A stretch of 5,605 bases of DNA from Pseudomonadota bacterium (GTDB lineage: Bacteria; Pseudomonadota; Alphaproteobacteria; Azospirillales; Azospirillaceae): positions 1-5,605 of the forward strand of contig JAEYOB010000684.1 in assembly GCA_023412175.1 (NCBI GenBank), read 5' to 3'. Positions 1 to 4,927 of the stretch are shown one piece after another (positions within the stretch are counted from its first letter, which is position 1; each line of letters opens with the position of its first letter). The translations under genes were made by a program, and so were the position numbers. The notes beneath the pieces are model-generated. The model saw only the letters and a list, made by a program, of their open reading frames with translations. It had not been told where the DNA came from and made no database searches.

Positions 1-1
1 G

Positions 2-166
2 TGCGAGACCGGCGTCAGCATCATCTTCTTCGACTTCGAGGGCGGCGACGAGATGACCCCTATCCGCGGCACCGGCACGGCCGAACTGGCCGAGGATGGG
101 AGCCTTGAGGTTGAAATCAGCATCCACCACGGCGACGAGATCCAGATCAAGGCTCAGCGCTGGTAG
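2..166 (+). CDS. C-terminal end of an unidentified protein (5' end outside window)
   Basis: An open frame enters from the left edge and gives 54 residues before a TAG stop. It ends in the segment GTGTAELAEDGSLEVEISIH followed by HGDEIQIKAQRW. The composition (many acidic residues, alternating hydrophobic and polar residues, no long helix) suggests the last strands of a small beta-rich protein. The codons are GC3-rich and there are no internal stops, which supports real coding. I do not recognise the family, so no function is assigned. The stop lies only about 15 bp from the apparent edge of the degraded IS701-family element, so the transposon seems to have landed just downstream of this gene rather than inside it. 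It is also possible that this is not the native C-terminus, if the insertion altered the end of the gene. Confidence 0.6.
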   Translation, partial: CETGVSIIFFDFEGGDEMTPIRGTGTAELAEDGSLEVEISIHHGDEIQIKAQRW

Positions 167-187
167 TTTTTCAGCAGCCTGATAGCA

Positions 188-913
188 TTACAGTTGCGTC
201 CCGCGCCTGTGGGCCTCGTTGGCGATGGCCTGATGGCATCGTCTCCAAGTCGACCACGCAATGACGGCGGCGGGCTCGATCCGCCTCTGGGTTAGGTGGT
301 CGGCAACACGACGGATCTCCTGCATCGACCAACGGACCATGGGCGGGGAACTTTCCTCGCCGTTTTGGGAGGGGCGGCGAGAGCATCGGCCTTGTGCCGG
401 ACCACGGCCAGCAGGGCGAAGGCGAGCATCACCGGTGAGACGTGCCGGTGCCAGCCGTTGCCAACTCCGCGTCTCGTTGTGGTCCAACCCGAGTTCATTC
501 TTGGCCGTCTCGAAGGCGTCCTCGATGGACCAGTGCTGCTCCTCGACGCGGACCAGCGTGTCCATCGGCGTGCCGTGCCGGCATCGGGTCGTGAAGAAGG
601 CCAGTTCCCCGTCAACGGGGCGTCGCCGCACCAGCAGCCCGCGCGTCCACAGGCCCAGACCGGGCGGCGCCCCGAGCATCTCAAGATCGAGGTCGGCCAG
701 TTCCAGGTAGGCCCAGTCGTAGAGCCGCGGCCCCTTGGTGCCATTGCCCGCCGGCAAACGAGCCCAGTTCTCCGCCGGCAGCGCCTTGGCGATCTCCTCG
801 GCGGTGCCGGACACCGACAGGGTCGGGCTCCAGGAGGTGAAATGGTGGCTGCCGGTCACGCCGAGCACGTAGCCTTTGCCGGCACGGCGCAACGCCATCT
901 CCAACTCGCCAAC
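188..913 (-). pseudogene. IS701-family transposase, C-terminal half (broken)
   Basis: This continues the gene interrupted at 2238. Joined across the AAC target duplication, the frame reads DSVYGVGELEMALRRAGKG without a break. It then carries ENWARLPAGNGTKGPRLYDW, GLWTRGLLVRRRPVDGELAF, and HWSIEDAFETAKNELGLDHN with the catalytic Glu, ending GTQL and TAA at 188-190. Two opposite one-base lesions damage it. An extra A (minus strand) near 458-459 throws the frame off after NETRSW. A missing A in the A-run at 363-366 restores it before NGEESSPPMVRWSMQEIRRV. In between, the correct family sequence (GWHRHVSPVMLAFALLAVVR) is readable only in another frame. The long open frame from 904 to 188 is therefore partly nonsense over about 30 residues, and its apparent ATG at 902-904 is an internal Met codon, not a start. 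The copy is almost certainly inactive. Confidence 0.85.
911..913. repeat. Target-site duplication AAC, left copy
   Basis: AAC lies directly outside the left TGAACC terminus and is repeated directly outside the right terminus at 2238-2240. Three base pairs is a usual duplication length for IS3-family elements. The match alone would be weak evidence, but restoration of the IS701 reading frame when one copy is removed supports it strongly. Confidence 0.9.
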
Positions 914-940
914 TGAACCGCTCCGGGTTTTCCGGAGGCC
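914..940 (+). repeat. Left terminal inverted repeat of the IS3-family element
   Basis: It starts TGAACCGCTCCGGGTTTTCC and ends GGAGGCC. It is the reverse complement of 2211-2237 except for one T/G difference at its 17th base. A shorter outlying match (TTGAG) follows at 948-952, opposite a similar sequence inside the right end. Confidence 0.95.
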
Positions 941-966
941 CCGTTTCTTGAGAGGATGGGGTCATC

Positions 967-1296
967 ATGACGAAAGCGGCATCACGCAAATACGCTCCTG
1001 AAGTCCGCGAACGCGCGGTTCGGATGGTGTTCGAGCACGCGGGGGATCATGCCTCGCAGTGGGCGGCGATCGGCTCGATCGCGGCGAAGATCGGCTGCAC
1101 ATCGGAGACGCTGCGGGGCTGGGTCCGGCAGGCCGAGCGCGACCAAGGCAAGCGCTCCGGTGCGACGACGGACGAGCAGGAACGGATCAAGGCGCTGGAG
1201 CGCGAGAACCGAGAGCTTCGCCAGGCGAACGAGATCCTGCGCAAGGCGTCGGCGTATTTCGCCCAGGCGGAACTCGACCGCCCGTTTCGGAAATGA
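967..1296 (+). CDS. IS3-family transposase OrfA (helix-turn-helix DNA-binding subunit)
   Basis: This 109-aa protein is the upstream frame of an IS3-family element. Residues 8-56 ([16 protein letters not shown] through [14 protein letters not shown]) form the transposase helix-turn-helix that binds the element ends. Residues 71-92 ([20 protein letters not shown]) make the leucine-zipper coiled coil used for multimerisation, ending in the characteristic [19 protein letters not shown] tail. Its length is normal for OrfA. The ATG at 967 follows GAGGATGGGG by a few bases, a plausible ribosome site just inside the left terminal repeat. The stop TGA at 1294-1296 overlaps the ATG of orfB at 1293-1295 (ATGA). 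Because orfB lies in the -1 frame, a fused OrfAB by ribosomal frameshifting would be expected from the family. I cannot point to a convincing slippery heptamer. The frame shows no damage. Confidence 0.95.
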   Translation: MTKAASRKYAPEVRERAVRMVFEHAGDHASQWAAIGSIAAKIGCTSETLRGWVRQAERDQGKRSGATTDEQERIKALERENRELRQANEILRKASAYFAQAELDRPFRK

Positions 1297-2198
1297 TCGC
1301 CTTCATCGACGCGCACCGCGCCGTCCACGGGGGCGAGCCGATCTGCAGGGTGCTGCCGATCGCCCCGTCGACCTACCGCGCCCACGCCGCCCGGCGGGCC
1401 GATCCGTCCAAGGTGTCGGCCCGTTCGCGAAACGACGCGGAGTTGAGTTTGGCTATTTGACGGGTCTGGAATGAAAACTTCCAGGTCTATGGGGTCCGGA
1501 AAGTCTGGCGGCAGTTGCGGCGAGAAGAGATCGACGTCACTCGCTGCACGGGGGCCCGGCTGATGCGTCGGATGGGCCTGAAGGGGGCGACGCGGGGCAA
1601 GGCGGTGCGCACCACGATCGGCGACCGCGCCACATCATGCCCGGCCGACCGGGTGAACCGCCAGTTCCAGGCACCCCGCCCGAATGCCTTGTGGGTCGCG
1701 GATTTCACCTACGTCGCGACGTGGCAAGGCTTCGTCTATGTGGCCTTCGTCATCGACACCTTCGCCCGCCGCATTGTCGGCTGGCGGGTGTCGCGCACCG
1801 CCCACGCCGGCTTCGTCTTGGATGCCCTGGAGCAAGCGCTTCACGATCGTCGGCCGGCCAAGGGCAGCGGTCTCATTCATCACTCGGACCGTGGGGCGCA
1901 ATATGTTGCCATTCGGTACACGGAACGCCTGACCGAAGCCGGCGTCGAACCTTCCGTCGGCAGCGTCGGTGACAGCTACGACAACGCCCTGGCCGAAACC
2001 ATCAACGGCCTCTACAAGACCGAGGTAATCCGGCGCCGCGGACCATGGCGCACCCTGGAGGCCGTCGAGTTCGCCACTCTGGAATGGGTCGACTGGTTCA
2101 ACAACCGGCGCCTCCTCGAACCCATCGGTAACATCCCTCCCGTCGAGGCCGAAGCACGCTACTATGCTCAAACCGAGGGCGTCGCCATGGCGGCGTGA
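1293..2198 (+). pseudogene. IS3-family transposase OrfB (DDE/rve integrase-like), with an in-frame stop at codon 56
   Basis: This frame encodes the catalytic subunit, 301 codons plus stop if read through. It starts [20 protein letters not shown] at the ATG overlapping the orfA stop. The N-terminal HTH_21-like region runs to residue 55, then a TGA at 1458-1460 interrupts it. The same frame continues at once with RVWNENFQVYGVRKVWRQLR, the expected family sequence. The family normally has Arg there (LAIRRVW), so a single CGA-to-TGA transition explains the lesion. The catalytic core downstream is complete: Asp in WVADFTYV (about residue 137), Asp in HHSDRGAQY (about 199) and Glu in DNALAETINGLYKTE (about 235), giving the D,D(35)E spacing. 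The end is EARYYAQTEGVAMAA. An ATG at 1515 could start a 227-aa remnant with the whole core but no N-terminal region. Low-level readthrough of TGA is possible but speculative. Confidence 0.9.
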
Positions 2199-2210
2199 CT
2201 CAAACCAAAT

Positions 2211-2237
2211 GGCCTCCGGACAACCCGGAGCGGTTCA
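2211..2237 (-). repeat. Right terminal inverted repeat of the IS3-family element
   Basis: Read on the minus strand it starts TGAACCGCTCCGGGTTGTCC and ends GGAGGCC, matching the left repeat at 26 of 27 positions. It begins 12 bp after the orfB stop codon, a normal distance for this family. Confidence 0.95.
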
Positions 2238-2240
2238 AAC
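2238..2240. repeat. Target-site duplication AAC, right copy
   Basis: This is the partner of the AAC at 911-913. On the minus strand it is GTT, a Val codon of the interrupted IS701 transposase (SVYGV followed by GELEM). Confidence 0.9.
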
Positions 2241-2815
2241 ACCATAGACGCTGTCGGCCGCCACCCAGGCGAACGGCACCTCGGCGTCGACCGCCTGGCG
2301 CACCATGGCCGCGGCGATATTCGGCTTGGTGGCGAAGCGCACATCCTCCGGCACGTAGGCCTTCGAGGCGGTCCGGGTTGCCGGTCCAGCCCTTGGGCAA
2401 ATAGAGCCGCCGGTCTGGCAGTTGGTGATCTTGCCCGCCGAGCCGGTGTACTGGCGTCCGATGCCGCAGGACGCCTTGCCCCGCTTGGGGAAGCCGGTCC
2501 CGTCGATGACCAGCGTGGCGCCGGGCTCGGTCAGGGCATCGAGCGCATAGTCGCGGACCACGTCGCGCAGCGCGTCGGCATCCCGGGAGGTGCGGCCGAG
2601 CACCGCCTGCTGGCGCCAGGGGCCCGTGTCGTCCGCGGTCTCGGCGCGCATCCACCCGGTCTTGCGCCGCTCCGATCCGAGCAGCCCGTCCAGGAACGCG
2701 CCGGCCGCCGCCGCCGTGCTCGGTTGCAGAAAACAAGGGGGTGCAGCTGAGCCTTGGCACCGCGCAGTTCGTCTGACCAGAGCCCCGGCAGGTCCTCGAC
2801 GGCGACACCCGACAT
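2238..2815 (-). pseudogene. IS701-family transposase, N-terminal half (broken)
   Basis: This is the first part of a DDE transposase of the IS701 family. It begins at the ATG at 2813-2815 with MSGVAVEDLPGLWSDELRG, and GGGAGG lies 5 bases upstream. Family landmarks follow in order: GAFLDGLLGSERRKTGWM, VLGRTSRDADALRDVVRDY, LVIDGTGFPKRGKAS (carrying the first catalytic Asp), GRQYTGSAGKITNCQ, YVPEDVRFATKP and WVAADSVYGV (second catalytic Asp). The reading frame is damaged. A frameshift near 2726-2741 separates the start from the rest. Near 2414-2416 about 15-20 residues expected after NCQ seem deleted, and the frame shifts to one reading DRRLYLPKGWTGNPDRL. A further shift near 2356-2365 restores the earlier frame. 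The family usually has Asp or Glu after the first catalytic Asp, but here it is Gly. The gene is cut after Val-Gly-Val by the IS3 insertion and continues at 913. Confidence 0.85.
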
Positions 2816-2901
2816 GGCAACCTCCCAAAGCCTGGGTCAACAGGAGGGAGGCCCATTACGGCATCTAGGCGCTACGCTCCGTCGCCCTGGCTGGGGCGCC
2901 C

Positions 2902-2923
2902 TGGCCGGGTTCGGACCCGGTTA
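2902..2923. other. GC-rich hairpin downstream of the 218-aa gene
   Basis: CCGGG (2905-2909) pairs with CCCGG (2916-2920) around the loop TTCGGA, and G-T and T-A pairs extend the stem slightly. A second small stem, AGGAC/GTCCT, follows and overlaps the end of the gene. On the minus strand this lies 15-36 bases past the stop, where a terminator would be expected, but no T-run follows. It could act as a transcript-end structure or be incidental in such GC-rich sequence. The rest of 2865-2937 contains only a 9-bp direct repeat (CGCCCTGGC at 2883 and 2897). Confidence 0.3.
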
Positions 2924-2937
2924 GGACTCCCGGGTCC

Positions 2938-3594
2938 TCAATGCACCGTCGTCGGCCGCCCGCAGCCGCCGGGGCGGCTGCGGATGGAGGTCAGGCAGAA
3001 GGCGTGCCAGCACAGGTCCACCATGGCGGCCGGCACCTCCTCGGTGTCGTAGCCGGCCATGGCGTAGGTGCCCGACGCGTGCGCCATGGCGGCGCCGATG
3101 GCGTTGGCGCTCAGCCCGGTGGCCGCGCCGACCAGCGCCAGCGTCTGGCCCAGCGCCCCGGCGTCCAGCCGGACGGAGGCCGGCGCCACGGTCATCTCCA
3201 GCGTCTCGCCGCGCAGGCGGCCGACCGCCACATAGGCTTCCAGCAGATCGTCGCGGTCCTCCGGCCGCAGCACGGCGGCGACCACGCGGCTGTCCGAGAG
3301 GCGGCCCACGCCGTCGAACTCGAACACCACCGCGCGCTCCGACAGCCGGGCGTCGGCGAGGATGGCGGCCTTGCCGGACAGCGGGCCGGCGGAAATCCGC
3401 GCCGCCTCCTCGAACATCTCGGGGCTGCCGCCGCCCTCGGTGTGGACGACCAGCGGCCCCTCGGTCACCGCCACGGTCGCCAGCAGGCGCGCCATGAAAT
3501 CGACCGTGGTCGCCGGCCCGTCGCCCTCGTCGCCCTGGAGGAGGTCGGTGCCGCGGCGGAGCATGATCTCTGCGAAGCTGAACTCGTTGTCCAA
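2938..3594 (-). CDS. Unrecognised 218-aa protein (TTG start)
   Basis: This is a convincing coding frame with GC-rich third positions and natural protein composition. I do not recognise its family. The start is a TTG at 3592-3594 (MDNEFSFAEIMLRRGTDLLQ), chosen because AGGAGA lies 7 bases upstream (3602-3607 on the plus strand). No ATG in this part of the frame is so well placed. There is no signal peptide or clear membrane helix, so it is probably cytoplasmic. The N-terminal half is acidic with a mixed strand/helix pattern (TVDFMARLLATVAVTEGPLV, AVVFEFDGVGRLSDS). The C-terminal half holds a small-residue helical stretch (ALVGAATGLSANAIGAAMAH) and ends CWHAFCLTSIRSRPGGCGRP plus TTVH. That Arg/Gly/Cys-rich tail looks less natural than the rest, so a late frameshift is possible. 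It follows a hairpin-rich gap containing a terminator and may be transcribed separately from the LysR gene upstream. Confidence 0.75.
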   Translation of the reverse strand: MDNEFSFAEIMLRRGTDLLQGDEGDGPATTVDFMARLLATVAVTEGPLVVHTEGGGSPEMFEEAARISAGPLSGKAAILADARLSERAVVFEFDGVGRLSDSRVVAAVLRPEDRDDLLEAYVAVGRLRGETLEMTVAPASVRLDAGALGQTLALVGAATGLSANAIGAAMAHASGTYAMAGYDTEEVPAAMVDLCWHAFCLTSIRSRPGGCGRPTTVH

Positions 3595-3601
3595 AATGCT
3601 G

Positions 3602-3607
3602 TCTCCT
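3602..3607 (-). promoter_or_regulatory. Shine-Dalgarno (AGGAGA) fixing the TTG start at 3594
   Basis: The minus strand reads CAGGAGACAGCATTTTGGAC: AGGAGA, a 7-base spacer, then TTG. This purine-rich site decides in favour of TTG as the start of the 218-aa protein. Confidence 0.7.
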
Positions 3608-3646
3608 GAAACTCGCGGCGGACGCTAGCGCAGCGTGGGCACCTGA

Positions 3647-3692
3647 AAAAGCGAAAAGGCCAAAGGCGAAAAAGACCCAAAAGCGAAAAGGC
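3647..3692. repeat. A-rich direct repeat (14 bp, two copies)
   Basis: AAAAGCGAAAAGGC occurs at 3647-3660 and again at 3679-3692. A related GGCGAAAAAGAC sits between them (from 3665). On the minus strand this gives a series of T-tracts after the hairpin at 3684-3715, with the second copy forming one arm of that hairpin. The tract could reinforce termination on the minus strand, or be a duplication of the terminator arm. Confidence 0.7.
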
Positions 3693-3715
3693 TGGACCTG
3701 CGTCCAGCCTTTTCG
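3684..3715 (-). terminator. Strong intrinsic terminator-like hairpin, probably for the minus strand
   Basis: CGAAAAGGCTGGAC (3684-3697) and GTCCAGCCTTTTCG (3702-3715) form a perfect 14-bp stem with a 4-base loop. The GC core is bounded by an A-tract on one side and a T-tract on the other, so it could work on both strands. The minus strand is favoured because several more T-runs follow there (TTTTCGCTTTTGGGTCTTTTT without a break), while the plus strand has only TTTT. It would end a minus-strand transcript about 90 bases before the TTG of the 218-aa gene. That transcript could be the LysR mRNA or a small RNA from the gap. Confidence 0.7.
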
Positions 3716-3858
3716 GTCTCCGCGAACGGAGGCTTCCGGCGGTATCCCCATCCCTGGGGTCTCGCGCAAGACGTAGCCGCCGGCTGTGCGTCTGCGCACG
3801 AGCAACCCACCTCAGTGGGTCCGCTCACGTGGTCCGTGCCTGTAACGACCACGGCCAC
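3684..3858 (-). ncRNA. Candidate structured small RNA or structured leader in the 318-bp gap
   Basis: The gap at 3595-3912 has no credible protein, but 3718-3858 is packed with inverted repeats. They are CTCCG/CGGAG with a TTCG loop on the minus strand (3718-3731), CCCCA/TGGGG (3746-3759), CCGGCGG/CCGCCGG (3736-3742 with 3777-3783), GTGCG/CGCAC (3786-3799), ACCCAC/GTGGGT extended by GAGC/GCTC (3800-3826), and CGTGGTC/GACCACG (3828-3853). A GTGGCCG/CGGCTAC pairing (3852-3858 with 3773-3779) could close the left part and excludes the CCGGCGG stem. The array ends in the terminator at 3684-3715. On the minus strand TTGACT at 3889-3894 resembles a -35 box, though no good -10 follows. A transcript from about 3858 to 3684 would be about 175 nt. 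I could not match it to 6S, SRP, tmRNA, RNase P or a riboswitch class I know. The strand and ends are inferred. Confidence 0.35.
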
Positions 3859-3912
3859 AGGGCAAACAGTGCGCCTGTGACACAAAGGAGTCAAACGCGC
3901 GGAAGTCGTAGT

Positions 3913-4827
3913 TTACCCCGTCTGCCCGACGGCTGCGGTCACGGTGGTGCGCAGCCACGCGTGCTCGGCATCGTCGCGCCGCCGCTCGTGCCAGAGCTGC
4001 GTCATGCTGAAGGATCCCAGGTCGAGCGGCGGTTCCAGCACCTGCACATCGGCCCGGCCGGCCAGCCATTGGGCCAGCCGGAGGGGCAGGGTGACGACCA
4101 GATCGGTCTCGGCGACGATCAGCGGCGCGGCCAGGAAGTTCGGCACGCGCAGCGCGATGCGGCGCGCCAGACCCAGCCGGGCCAGCGCCTCGTCCACGGT
4201 GCCGGGGCTGCGGTCGTCGCGGATGGTGATCAGCGCGTGGCGCAGCCCGGCATAGACCTGCGGGGTCAACGGCCCGGTCAGCGCCGGGTGGCCGCGGCGC
4301 ATCAGGCAGGCGAAGCGTTCGGTCATCACCGTGTTGCCGTAGAACCCGGCCGGCACATCGGGAAAGTTGCCGATGGCGAGGTCCAGTTCGCCGGCTTCCA
4401 GTTCGGCCAGCGTCGTGGCGCGCGGCGGCGCCAGCACGATGTCCAGTCCCGGCGCCTCCCGCTCCAGCCGGCGCAGCAGCGCGGGCAGCAGCAGGATGCT
4501 CAGATAGTCTGGCATGGCGATGCGTGCCGTGTCGCGCATCCGTGCCGGGTCGAAGGACGGCGCCTGGACGATCCGCCCGACCTCCGCCAGCACGGCACGC
4601 AGCCGGGGGGCCAGCGCCTCGGCGCGCGGCGTCGGAACCAGGCCGGCCGAGGTGCGCACCAGCAGCCGGTCGCCGAACAGCGCGCGCAGCCGGCCGAGCG
4701 CCCGGCTCATGGCCGGCTGGCTGAGGCCGACGCGCTCGGCGGCGCGGGTGACGCTGCGCTCCGCCAGCAGCGCATCCAGCGCCACCAGCAGGTTGAGGTC
4801 GATTCCAGCCAAATTCACTTCACGCAT
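3913..4827 (-). CDS. LysR-type transcriptional regulator
   Basis: This DNA-binding regulator of about 304 aa has the usual LysR length. Residues 9-65 are the winged helix-turn-helix: IDLNLLVALDALLAERSVTR, then AAERVGLSQPAMSRALGRLR, then the wing around LFGDRLLVRTSAGLVPTPRA. After the linker helix, residues from about 90 to 300 form the two-lobed effector domain (ARIAMPDYLSILLLPALLRR, ELDLAIGNFPDVPAGFYGN, ETDLVVTLPLRLAQWLA). The N-terminal pattern is closest to the NodD/nitro-aromatic type of LysR proteins, a resemblance from memory that does not fix the inducer. I chose the ATG at 4827 because the family motif starts a few residues in. An ATG at 4845 in the same frame would add six residues, and neither has a clear Shine-Dalgarno. 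The frame stays open to 5022, but that extension is antisense to the neighbouring oxidoreductase. The gene is divergent from that oxidoreductase, which it probably regulates along with itself. Confidence 0.92.
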   Translation of the reverse strand: MREVNLAGIDLNLLVALDALLAERSVTRAAERVGLSQPAMSRALGRLRALFGDRLLVRTSAGLVPTPRAEALAPRLRAVLAEVGRIVQAPSFDPARMRDTARIAMPDYLSILLLPALLRRLEREAPGLDIVLAPPRATTLAELEAGELDLAIGNFPDVPAGFYGNTVMTERFACLMRRGHPALTGPLTPQVYAGLRHALITIRDDRSPGTVDEALARLGLARRIALRVPNFLAAPLIVAETDLVVTLPLRLAQWLAGRADVQVLEPPLDLGSFSMTQLWHERRRDDAEHAWLRTTVTAAVGQTG

Positions 4828-4841
4828 GCGGTCAATATCAA
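4814..4841 (+). promoter_or_regulatory. Possible plus-strand promoter for the NmrA-like gene
   Basis: TTCACT (4814-4819) and TATCAA (4836-4841) are spaced 16 bp apart and each matches 4 of 6 consensus bases. Transcription would start near 4848 and leave a leader of about 80 nt. The -35 box lies inside the start of the LysR gene. Evidence is by pattern only. Confidence 0.25.
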
Positions 4842-4843
4842 CC
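4830..4843. promoter_or_regulatory. Possible operator between the divergent genes
   Basis: GGTCAATATCAACC is an imperfect palindrome (GGT..ATAT..ACC, 10 of 14 positions symmetric) in an AT-richer patch of an otherwise GC-rich region. It overlaps the proposed -10 box and sits just upstream of the LysR start at 4827, where an autoregulating LysR protein would bind. A T-N11-A spacing can be drawn here (4832-4844), but that pattern is too loose to prove binding. Confidence 0.3.
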
Positions 4844-4888
4844 ATGCATGAGCGTAATTCCACTCCCGGCGCTACCGTCCCGTCCAGG

Positions 4889-4907
4889 GCGCCGGAACGG
4901 CCGGCGC
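4889..4907. other. Perfect GC hairpin in the leader of the NmrA-like gene
   Basis: GCGCCGG and CCGGCGC form a 7-bp stem around AACGG, ending 20 bases before the ATG. No T-run follows, so it is not an intrinsic terminator. It could affect leader folding near the ribosome site, or be incidental. Confidence 0.3.
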
Positions 4908-4913
4908 GGAACC

Positions 4914-4924
4914 GGGGGAGAGGA
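4914..4924 (+). promoter_or_regulatory. Ribosome binding site of the NmrA-like gene
   Basis: The purine run GGGGGAGAGGA ends 3 bases before the ATG at 4928-4930. It supports that ATG over the in-frame ATG four codons later. Confidence 0.6.
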
Positions 4925-4927
4925 CGC

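Larger units (their letters stand above)
914..2237 (+). mobile_element. Complete IS3-family insertion sequence (1324 bp)
   Basis: The element has 27-bp terminal inverted repeats matching at 26 of 27 positions, begins with TG and ends with CA as IS3-family elements do, and is flanked by a 3-bp direct repeat AAC. It encodes orfA and orfB in the overlapping, -1-frame arrangement typical of the family. It sits inside an IS701-family transposase gene, whose two halves join in frame once the element and one AAC are removed. That makes these boundaries unusually secure. The orfB frame has one premature TGA, so this copy probably cannot transpose unaided. Confidence 0.95.
182..2864 (-). mobile_element. 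Degraded IS701-family insertion sequence, split by a nested IS3-family element
   Basis: The two halves of one IS701-type transposase gene flank the IS3-family element at 914-2237, so the whole stretch is a single older element with a younger one inside. Its outer edges are only estimates. The right edge is set at the end of an ATGCCGTAAT-like terminus (read on the minus strand) next to a CTAG at 2865-2868, since IS701-family elements often use YTAR-type targets. The left edge is set at ATAGCATTAC, a weak inverted match (about 7 of 12 positions with one gap). No matching CTAG is present on the left, so the target duplication cannot be shown. Without the inner element the copy is about 1.36 kb, a normal size for the family. 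Confidence 0.6.

Noticed and set aside
296..916. Long plus-strand open frame opposite the IS701 C-terminal half
   Set aside because: It is antisense to a recognisable transposase fragment, has Arg/Gly/Pro-heavy nonsense composition, and runs into the left IS3 terminal repeat.
2902..2938. tRNA T-arm-like GGGTTCGGACCC
   Set aside because: The loop is 6 bases rather than 7 and no acceptor, anticodon or D arm can be drawn on either strand.
2921..3805. 294-codon minus-strand frame overlapping the 218-aa gene
   Set aside because: It is an out-of-frame shadow (RRGRRAGDHG-type Arg/Gly runs) that also spans the non-coding hairpins and the terminator.
3625..3894. 89-codon minus-strand frame in the structured gap
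   Set aside because: The translation looks unnatural, reads through the terminator hairpin, and has no ribosome site.
3684..3900. 6S, SRP, tmRNA or cobalamin riboswitch
   Set aside because: Signature sequences of SRP RNA, tmRNA and the B12 box are absent. A rod with a central bubble, as in 6S, can be drawn only for part of the region, so I left the class open.
3829..4851. 340-codon plus-strand frame opposite the LysR gene
   Set aside because: It is antisense to a clear LysR protein, with Gln/Gly/Arg-rich composition typical of the complementary frame of a GC-rich gene.
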